Shown one piece after another: positions 57,961 to 64,000 of a DNA stretch of 64,000 nucleotides. The position numbers were made by a program, and so were the translations under genes. The stretch is from Lachnospiraceae bacterium (lineage in GTDB: Bacteria; Bacillota; Clostridia; Lachnospirales; Lachnospiraceae), in contig JAIKZQ010000045.1 of NCBI GenBank assembly GCA_024682075.1, positions 1-64,000 on the forward strand. Direction: 5' to 3'. How positions within the stretch are numbered: position 1 is the stretch's first letter; every line of letters starts with the position of its first letter. The notes under the pieces are model-generated. The model saw nothing but the letters and a program-made list of their open reading frames with translations. It was not told where the DNA came from and did not search any database.

Positions 57961-59786
57961 GCGCTTCCGATAAGAAAAAACAGAGTGCAAGACAGGTCTG
58001 GAACAATCAGATGTTTCTGTGGAAACTGTGCTTTAAGACATGCCCCGGCTATATGATCTACTTTTTGTACGACGGATTCAGATATCAGGGAATAATCTTT
58101 CTCGAGCATGTCCTGGGCATAAGATATGTGCTTCACTGCGCAGAATTCAATGAGCCGTTTCAGAAGGCATTTCTTGTGATAGGCGTTATCCTGATCGTCA
58201 ACATGATCCAGATCGTGCCTGACGGATTCTTCATATACAAGTGGTCTCCCACATGCAAGCCGAGACTCTATCAGGCTCTGAAGGAGCAGATGTTTAAAAA
58301 GGCCGCGCAGATAGATCTGTCCTGTTATGACGACCCGAAGTATTATAACGATTTTGTGCTTGCCGTTGCGGAGGCCGAAAGCAGCATAGACAGATTCCTG
58401 AATATGTGCAATCTGATCATGCAGGCGATAACGGTCATCTTCACGACGGGTGTTTTCTACATCGTGACAGATGCTGCCGGAATATTCTTCGTGCTGGCAT
58501 CGCTTGTGTTCAGATTCCTTGTTTCCAAGGTGCTCAACAAGCTGAATTACGATCTCAGGATCAAGACCAATCCGCTTGAAAGAAAGCGCAATTATGTCAG
58601 CAGGGTCTTCTACCTGAACGATTATGCGAAGGAGCTGAGGCTTCACCAGAATATCGGAGATCATCTCGAAAAAGAGTTCAGTGAAGCCAATGATGAGATC
58701 ATAAAGGAAAGAAAGGCCATAAGCTTCAGAAGATCGTTCCTTACTTTTGCCAGGAATTATGTCGTCGGCGATTTTATCATGGACGGTCTGTATATCACCT
58801 ATCTGGTATTTCAGGCTGCGGTGCTCGGAACGGTGGCATACAGTGACGCGGTTGTCCTGTTCAACCGTACCGGAAGCTTAAGGCGTGCGATGGGCAATCT
58901 TGCGGATATTTTCCCTCAGGCACAGGAAAACAGCCTGTATGTGGAGAAGATACGTGCATTCCTCGATTACGAGCCGCGGATGAACATCATGGAAGGAAGG
59001 GATGTTCCCGAAGGAAATGCCGATCTTGTGCTGGACCATGTAAGTTTCAGATATTCGGAGGATGCGGAAGATACTCTGAAGGATATCTCTATAAGGATAA
59101 AGGCCGGCGAGAGAGTAGCTATAGTCGGATATAACGGTGCGGGCAAGACCACTCTCATCAAGCTTCTCATGAGGCTGTATGATCCGACTTCCGGCACCAT
59201 ATCCTACCACGGAACGGACATCAGGGAGTTCAGCCCCTACGATTACCGCAGAAGGATCGGAGTGGTATTCCAGGATTTCCAGATGTACGGTGCAACGCTC
59301 GGTGAAAATGTTGTGATGGACAGAGCTCACAGCACGGATACTGCCGAAAAGGATAAAAAGATAATCTCTGCTCTCAAAAAGTCCGGATTCGAATCAAGAC
59401 TTAAGTCACTTCCGAAAGGTCTCGACACTCCGGTCACTACCGAGTTTGAGGAAGAGGGCATTAACTTCTCCGGAGGTGAGAGTCAGAAGATCGCAATCTC
59501 CAGAGCGTTCTATAAGGATGCTGACATGCTTATCATGGATGAGCCCAGCAGTGCACTTGACCCGATCGCTGAATACGAACTTAACAAGGCCATGGAATCC
59601 GCCGCAGAGGGCAAGACGGTCTTTTATATCTCCCACAGGCTTTCCACGACCCGTGATGCCGACCGTATCCTCATGCTCGAAAACGGCCGCATAGTTGAGG
59701 AAGGCGATCATGCATCCCTGCTTGAGCTGGGAGGCAAATACGCACAGATGTGGAAGGTGCAGGCCGGGCGCTACGAAGGGGCCTGA
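57957..59786 (+). CDS. ABC exporter half-transporter B
   Basis: This 609-aa partner has six membrane spans (about 25-330) and an ATPase domain (about 350-600) with GYNGAGKTT, FSGGESQKIAISRA, MLIMDEPSSALDP and ISHRLS. All motifs are intact in both halves, so both ATP sites may be active. Translation is coupled to half A by an ATGA overlap. Sequence similarity between the halves suggests an old duplication. Confidence 0.92.
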   Translation: MSASDKKKQSARQVWNNQMFLWKLCFKTCPGYMIYFLYDGFRYQGIIFLEHVLGIRYVLHCAEFNEPFQKAFLVIGVILIVNMIQIVPDGFFIYKWSPTCKPRLYQALKEQMFKKAAQIDLSCYDDPKYYNDFVLAVAEAESSIDRFLNMCNLIMQAITVIFTTGVFYIVTDAAGIFFVLASLVFRFLVSKVLNKLNYDLRIKTNPLERKRNYVSRVFYLNDYAKELRLHQNIGDHLEKEFSEANDEIIKERKAISFRRSFLTFARNYVVGDFIMDGLYITYLVFQAAVLGTVAYSDAVVLFNRTGSLRRAMGNLADIFPQAQENSLYVEKIRAFLDYEPRMNIMEGRDVPEGNADLVLDHVSFRYSEDAEDTLKDISIRIKAGERVAIVGYNGAGKTTLIKLLMRLYDPTSGTISYHGTDIREFSPYDYRRRIGVVFQDFQMYGATLGENVVMDRAHSTDTAEKDKKIISALKKSGFESRLKSLPKGLDTPVTTEFEEEGINFSGGESQKIAISRAFYKDADMLIMDEPSSALDPIAEYELNKAMESAAEGKTVFYISHRLSTTRDADRILMLENGRIVEEGDHASLLELGGKYAQMWKVQAGRYEGA

Positions 59787-59887
59787 CGGGTGTGATAATC
59801 TATGGGCGAGACAGTCTTAACGCGCACGCGCCTTATAACCGGCAGTCCCCCCGGAAACGTAGCTGCACAGCCTGAAAATAGAACAAG

Positions 59888-59919
59888 AGAAAAGGAGCTG
59901 TCCGCATGGACAGCTCCTT
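59888..59919 (-). terminator. Terminator of fba
   Basis: A 12-bp perfect stem (59892-59903 with 59908-59919, AAGGAGCTGTCC/GGACAGCTCCTT) with a 4-nt loop. On the minus strand it is followed by TTCTCTTG. Confidence 0.8.
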
Positions 59920-59941
59920 GTTGTTTCTTCTGATGCAGTTA

Positions 59942-60910
59942 TCAGATCTTGTGATCGGATCCGAGAACGTTGAGGATCTTGTGAGCAACCATATCCTTAA
60001 CAGCCTGACGAGCGGGCTTGAGATACTGGCGGGGATCGAAGTGATCGGGATGCTCAACGAAGTACTTACGGATGTTAGCGGTCATTGCAAGACGGATATC
60101 GGAGTCGATATTGATCTTACATACTGCAAGGGTAGCTGCCTTACGGAGCTGCTCCTCAGGGATACCTACCGCATCGGGCATGTTTCCGCCGTACTCATTG
60201 ACCATCTTGACGAATTCCTGAGGAACTGAAGATGATCCGTGAAGAACGATGGGGAATCCGGGAAGTCTCTTGATGCACTCCTCGAGAACGTCGAAACGAA
60301 GCGGAGGGGGAACAAGGATGCCGTCAGCATTTCTGGTGCACTGCTCTGCAGTGAACTTGTAAGCGCCATGGCTGGTTCCGATAGCGATTGCAAGAGAGTC
60401 GCATCCGGTTCTGTCTACGAACTCTTCAACTTCCTCGGGTCTGGTGTAAGCTTCCTTACCTGACTCAACCTGAACCTCATCCTCGATACCTGCAAGAGTT
60501 CCGAGCTCAGCCTCTACGACTACGCCGTGATCGTGAGCATACTCAACTACCTGCTTGGTAAGAGCGATGTTGTCCTCAAAAGACTTGGAAGAAGCGTCGA
60601 TCATGACAGAAGTGAATCCGCCGTCGATACAGGACTTGCAAAGCTCGAAAGTATCACCGTGATCAAGGTGAAGAGCGATGGGAATCTGAGGATTCTCCTG
60701 AACAGCTGCCTCTACCATCTTTACAAGATAGGTATGGTTGGCATATGCTCTAGCGCCCTTGGAAACCTGAAGAATAACAGGGCTCTCAAGCTCGCCTGCA
60801 GCTTCGGTGATGCCCTGGACGATCTCCATGTTGTTGACGTTGAAAGCACCGACAGCGTATCCGCCGTCATAAGCTTTCTTGAACATCTCTTTCGTTGTTA
60901 CCAATGCCAT
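59942..60910 (-). CDS. fba: Fructose-bisphosphate aldolase, class II
   Basis: This 322-aa zinc enzyme splits fructose-1,6-bisphosphate in glycolysis. The metal ligands are seen in HLDHGD (about 79-84), the class II signature in YAHDHGVVVEAELG, then GTSHGAYKF and the LHGSSSVP block with another zinc His. KINIDSDIR binds substrate phosphate. Length is standard. It is monocistronic with a strong promoter and terminator, as for a highly expressed glycolytic gene. Confidence 0.97.
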   Translation of the reverse strand: MALVTTKEMFKKAYDGGYAVGAFNVNNMEIVQGITEAAGELESPVILQVSKGARAYANHTYLVKMVEAAVQENPQIPIALHLDHGDTFELCKSCIDGGFTSVMIDASSKSFEDNIALTKQVVEYAHDHGVVVEAELGTLAGIEDEVQVESGKEAYTRPEEVEEFVDRTGCDSLAIAIGTSHGAYKFTAEQCTRNADGILVPPPLRFDVLEECIKRLPGFPIVLHGSSSVPQEFVKMVNEYGGNMPDAVGIPEEQLRKAATLAVCKINIDSDIRLAMTANIRKYFVEHPDHFDPRQYLKPARQAVKDMVAHKILNVLGSDHKI

Positions 60911-60964
60911 AACGAAAAACCTCCTTAAATAGTGAATGTTTTACGAAAAGACTCGTATGTATCA

Positions 60965-60993
60965 ATAATAATTTGTGAAGGGTTTTAAGTCAA
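60965..60993 (-). promoter_or_regulatory. Promoter of fba
   Basis: On the minus strand TTGACT (60993-60988), 17-bp spacer, TATTAT (60970-60965), about 55 bases before the start codon. Confidence 0.7.
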
Positions 60994-61023
60994 TAAGCCA
61001 TATGCCCAATAACGGGTGTAATA

Positions 61024-61080
61024 GACGTTTTTCGTCAGCTTAACATGGCCGTTTTTCAGCGGCTTTTTGCGAAGAAGCCG
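61024..61080 (+). promoter_or_regulatory. Overlapping hairpins upstream of the second LytTR operon
   Basis: GCCG (61048-61051) pairs with CGGC (61060-61063) and TTTTT follows, a small terminator. The same CGGCTT can instead pair with AAGCCG (61075-61080), so the two hairpins exclude each other. CGTTTTTC occurs twice, 24 bp apart (61026, 61050). This could be an attenuator or an operator. Confidence 0.35.
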
Positions 61081-61136
61081 TCAGTATGCTACTCTGTAAG
61101 GGTAGCCGGTTGGCCGTGCGGATATTATGTATACCA

Positions 61137-61805
61137 ATGAACATGAAGATTGAAAAAAAAGAACTGTTTTTCAACATCCTGATAGTAGTGCTGGTAGGCA
61201 TCGGCGTCTTCCTGACGCTCAATAAGCATGACGCCGGAGCACTCCTTCTTACAAAGGGACTGAAGAACTTCAAATACTATACCGTCCTGTCCAATGTCTT
61301 CGCCGGCATTGTGTCTGCCATGTGGCTTGGAAGGGCTCTGGCATTCCGCGGCAGGGAGTATGACCCGGATCCCCTGTACATGAAGGTCCTGCGTCTTACC
61401 GCAGCCGCTGCCGTCACGGTCACGTTTCTGACGATCGCATGCTTCCTCGGGCCTATCTATGGTCATGCGCATATGTATCACAATGCGAATTTCTTTTTCC
61501 ATCTGGTGGTGCCCATCGTCGCATTCATCGCGTATTTCTTTTCCGGGGATGCCAAGCAGATCCCGTTTAAGGCTACATACGGAGCTGCGGTCTTTACGTT
61601 CCTGTACGGATCCATATATCTGATCAACATTCTGGTGAACGGAAAGGGCGTGGGGGAGGACTCCAATGACTGGTACGGCTTCCTTAACTGGGGAATGCCG
61701 ATCGGGATCGTCATATTTGCATTCATCACACTCACTGCGTGGGGAGTGGCACTGCTTTTGAGATTCATCGCAAACAGGCTGAAAAGAAAGGCATCCGAAA
61801 AGTGA
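61137..61805 (+). CDS. Six-span membrane protein (Pr6Pr-like)
   Basis: This protein of 222 aa has six membrane spans, with the FKYYTVLSNVFAGIVSAMWLGR block seen in Pr6Pr/FAR-17a-like membrane proteins. Conserved polar residues lie in YHNANFFFHLVVP. Function is unknown in bacteria. No Shine-Dalgarno is clear; ATG 61137 and 61143 are both possible. Its stop overlaps the acyltransferase start (GTGA). It is the first gene of the second LytTR operon. Confidence 0.75.
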   Translation: MNMKIEKKELFFNILIVVLVGIGVFLTLNKHDAGALLLTKGLKNFKYYTVLSNVFAGIVSAMWLGRALAFRGREYDPDPLYMKVLRLTAAAAVTVTFLTIACFLGPIYGHAHMYHNANFFFHLVVPIVAFIAYFFSGDAKQIPFKATYGAAVFTFLYGSIYLINILVNGKGVGEDSNDWYGFLNWGMPIGIVIFAFITLTAWGVALLLRFIANRLKRKASEK

Positions 61806-62959
61806 TCTATCTGGTGTATCCGTTACTTATCGCCGCATTATTATGGGGGAGCAGGCTCAGCAAAAAGGGGGAGTGGAACGACTCCGCTTTTTCACTTGAC
61901 CAGATGAAGGCTCTTCAGGGATTCTTTGCCGTGTGCATCATGCTTCACCACATTGGACAGCAGACCTGTGCACCCTGGCTGGATCCGTCGATAATCACTC
62001 CGGGTCTGGAACTTTTTGTTCCCTTCGGATTCTACATGGTGGGGATCTTCATGTTCTGCTCGGGATACGGACTCTATGTCAGTTATAAGACCAAGCCGGG
62101 ATATCTCGAAAAGAGCTTTATTCTTTACAGGGTCCTTCCCATAGTCTTTACCGGATATGTCGTGACGCTCATCTTTTTTGCCGCAAGGCTGCTCCTCGGC
62201 GAGAAGATGGGCCCGAAGCAGGCGTTCTGGTATCTGAGCCTTGCTAAGCTCTGTAATCCCAACGGCTGGTATGTGCTGATCATCCCGATCTTCTATCTTG
62301 CGTTTTTCCTGGCATTCAGATTCTGTAAAAAAGAAAAGACCGCGGTCCTTGCAGTCCTGGCATTTACCGTTGTTTATCAGCTCATCGGTACAGCGATAGA
62401 CCATAACGACTGGTGGATGAGAGGGGAATGGTGGTACAATTCCGTGCATTTCTTTGTGATAGGCATATTCTTTGCGCGTCACGAAGATAAAATAGTCGCT
62501 CATCTGAAAAAACATTTCGTGCTGTATCTGGTCCTTTCCTTCGTGCTCATGTTCCTTTTATACGGAGTTGCGGAATTCACCAGAGGATTTGCCTCATATT
62601 ACGGTGAGAACTGGGGGGCGCCGGACAAGATCCTCAGGAGAAGAGTGACGCTCTGCTCGGAGATCCTGGCATCGTCCGCATTTGTGTTTTTCGTGTTCAT
62701 ATCCTGTCTGAAGCTTAAGATAGGCAACAGGTTTCTTAAGTTCATGGGCGGCATCACGCTCGAGTTCTACCTGATCCACGGTCTGTTCATCGGTCTGTTC
62801 GGAAGATCGATGGATGGGCTTAATGGCATATATCATATTCAAAATGTTTTCCTGCATGTTCTGGCAGTATTTGCACTCGGAACGCTTTCTGCTGCCGGTT
62901 TGAGCAGGCTGAGGAAGGCAGTGTTCAGGAAAAGAAAAGTGAGCAGGACAGATGGATGA
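61802..62959 (+). CDS. Acyltransferase family 3-like membrane protein
   Basis: This 385-aa integral membrane protein has about 10 spans and the acyltransferase-3 signature (QMKALQGFFAVCIMLHHIGQQ with the catalytic His; FMFCSGYGLYVSYK). It likely acylates a cell-envelope glycan or lipid. The start is taken as GTG 61802, which overlaps the stop of the previous gene; earlier in-frame codons run back into that gene. The end overlaps the LytTR gene by 8 bases. It is the second acyltransferase of this kind in the window. Confidence 0.85.
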   Translation: MIYLVYPLLIAALLWGSRLSKKGEWNDSAFSLDQMKALQGFFAVCIMLHHIGQQTCAPWLDPSIITPGLELFVPFGFYMVGIFMFCSGYGLYVSYKTKPGYLEKSFILYRVLPIVFTGYVVTLIFFAARLLLGEKMGPKQAFWYLSLAKLCNPNGWYVLIIPIFYLAFFLAFRFCKKEKTAVLAVLAFTVVYQLIGTAIDHNDWWMRGEWWYNSVHFFVIGIFFARHEDKIVAHLKKHFVLYLVLSFVLMFLLYGVAEFTRGFASYYGENWGAPDKILRRRVTLCSEILASSAFVFFVFISCLKLKIGNRFLKFMGGITLEFYLIHGLFIGLFGRSMDGLNGIYHIQNVFLHVLAVFALGTLSAAGLSRLRKAVFRKRKVSRTDG

Positions 62960-63437
62960 AAAAGTAAGCATCCGTGTTGAGACCGATCCGTCGATGACCG
63001 GCACGGAAGTGATCATACGCAGCGGGGCCTCCCCCGAACTGATCGCAGGTATCGCCAGGGCTATAGAAAACAGCCTCAATGAAGAGCATCCCAAGATTGC
63101 CGCATATGACGGAAACTCGGTGATCCTGGTTGAACAAAAGGACATAGTAAGGGTGTATTCCGAAAACCGCAGGATAAAGCTGTGCACGGAAAGCAGTGAG
63201 CATGACGTGCGGCTTTCGCTCAGGGATATGGAAATGATGCTCGATCCGTCTGTTTTTGTGAGGATAAGCCGTTTTGAGATCGTCAATCTGAAGAAGGTCA
63301 CGGGCTTTGACCTTAACATGGTGGGAACCATCAGGGTGAATTTTACGGGAGGTTCGTTTACCTGGGTCGCACGCAGGTATGTAAGGGAAATCCAGAACAA
63401 ACTCGTTAACATATGCGGGGGAGGTGACGGAAGATGA
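62952..63437 (+). CDS. LytTR-family DNA-binding regulator (second)
   Basis: This 161-aa regulator has an N-terminal region of about 50 residues (VRIETDPSM-like start, GIARAIENSLNEEH) and a LytTR domain (about 52-152; VEQKDIVRVYSENRRIKLCTE, VRISRFEIVNLKKVTGF, FTWVARRYVREIQNKL). There is no receiver. It overlaps the next DUF3021 gene by 4 bases, the same pair structure as at 49640-50535, and likely self-regulates the operon that starts at 61137. Confidence 0.9.
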   Translation: MDEKVSIRVETDPSMTGTEVIIRSGASPELIAGIARAIENSLNEEHPKIAAYDGNSVILVEQKDIVRVYSENRRIKLCTESSEHDVRLSLRDMEMMLDPSVFVRISRFEIVNLKKVTGFDLNMVGTIRVNFTGGSFTWVARRYVREIQNKLVNICGGGDGR

Positions 63438-63862
63438 ACAAGCTTGTGAAAAAAACGATCATCCTCGGTGTTTCGGGATTCTTCCTGGGCATATTTGTCG
63501 GCATGATGATATCCCTTCTCACAGGGCCCGGGTCTTTTGATGAATATCTGGATTCCGTTTCATTCTTTTATCTGTTCGTGGGAGGCGTGCACGGGCTTAT
63601 ATGCATGGCCGGAACCATAGTGTACGACATAGAAAAGTGGAGCATTGCCGGTGCGACATTCACGCATTTTGTGCTGTGCATGACATGTTTTTGCCTGCTG
63701 GGATGGATACAGGGATGGCTCGAGTTTGGAAGCGCGCTGTTCTGGACCATGACGGTAATGGAGGTCCTGGCGTATTTCATAGTATGGCTGATCATGTACC
63801 TGACTTATCGCCGCAAGGTCGGTAAGCTTAATGAAGACCTGGCCAGGGCAAAAGGCAAATGA
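63434..63862 (+). CDS. DUF3021-family membrane protein (second)
   Basis: This 142-aa protein has four membrane spans (about 8-30, 44-62, 72-95, 101-124) and a short basic C-terminal tail. It pairs with the LytTR gene upstream. Start ATG 63434 is preceded by a strong GGGGGAGG. It probably restrains the regulator at the membrane. Confidence 0.82.
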   Translation: MNKLVKKTIILGVSGFFLGIFVGMMISLLTGPGSFDEYLDSVSFFYLFVGGVHGLICMAGTIVYDIEKWSIAGATFTHFVLCMTCFCLLGWIQGWLEFGSALFWTMTVMEVLAYFIVWLIMYLTYRRKVGKLNEDLARAKGK

Positions 63863-63976
63863 CACCGCTCGGACGTCTGAATCGACCGTTCGTTTCCCGC
63901 TCAGAGTCGGTTAATATATTCTTTAGTATACTTGACTAATATTATATTAATTGATGATTCATACCGGAGAGAAGGA

Positions 63977-64000
63977 ATGGCTGAGGATAATAACAACATC
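63977..64000 (+). CDS. Start of a gene that runs out of the window
   Basis: ATG at 63977, 3 bases after AGAAGG, opens a frame (MAEDNNNI) that continues past the window end. Only 8 codons are visible, so no product can be named. AT-rich sequence at 63910-63955 probably holds its promoter (TTGACT near 63931). Confidence 0.5.

Noticed and set aside
57888..58664. A 258-codon minus-strand frame opposite the ABC exporter genes
   Set aside because: It spans the junction of two coupled exporter genes with intact motifs, and resembles no family.

Overview
The window reads as chromosome of a low-to-moderate GC Clostridia bacterium, most likely a member of the Lachnospiraceae. This rests on a Firmicutes-type LexA box, an S-box (SAM-I) riboswitch on metK, LytTR/DUF3021 pairs, S-layer homology domains, a DUF6033-like protein and flagellar/chemotaxis genes. 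No transposase, phage gene or CRISPR array is visible. The genus cannot be fixed from sequence alone.

Layout. 0-5 kb: a HAD hydrolase (cut by the window edge), an SOS-type Y-family polymerase with its YolD partner, and a minus-strand amino-sugar set (aminotransferase, FdtA-like ketoisomerase, membrane-anchored GT2). 5-16 kb: NhaC antiporter, a second HAD, a TIGR00266 protein, rsmI, argC, a GDP-mannose pyrophosphorylase, galE, a small alarmone synthetase with a coiled-coil membrane partner, a flavin reductase and dinB. 16-23 kb: an M23/LysM/G5 cell-wall endopeptidase, murA, an HD-GYP protein, and SAM-riboswitch-controlled metK overlapping glf. 23-29 kb: a signalling pair (Cache/HD-GYP/receiver protein and a hybrid kinase with HPt) and a FliD-like protein. 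29-35 kb: full-length guaA followed by a membrane acyltransferase, a secreted LRR/SLH protein and a permease. 35-42 kb: coiled-coil protein, chemotaxis receptor, GH27 alpha-galactosidase with an inserted domain, esterase and DUF6033-like protein. 42-46.6 kb: a three-gene minus-strand operon of a pore-plus-nucleotide-binding channel protein, a lone cyclic-nucleotide-binding protein, and a lipase fused to a D-Ala-D-Ala-ligase-like ATP-grasp. 46.6-56 kb: an eroded nucleoside hydrolase, ribokinase, tRNA-Leu, a LytTR/DUF3021 operon ending in an ATP-pyrophosphatase-only guaA, a zinc-ribbon protein, and a metallophosphatase with a decayed tandem copy. 56-64 kb: a heterodimeric ABC exporter, fba, and a second LytTR/DUF3021 operon with an acyltransferase.

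How it fits together. Many genes serve the cell envelope: nucleotide sugars (galE, manC, glf, amino-sugar set), peptidoglycan (murA, M23), surface proteins (LRR/SLH) and membrane acyltransferases. Signalling is also dense: (p)ppGpp, two HD-GYP proteins, a phosphorelay, chemotaxis and two LytTR modules. Three intergenic sigma-D/FliA-like promoters sit upstream of the FliD-like, coiled-coil and DUF6033-like genes and suggest a motility-linked regulon.

The strongest candidate for an undescribed system is the channel / cNMP-binding / lipase-ATP-grasp operon at 42437-46603. All functional statements are from reading the sequence; no database search or structure prediction was run.
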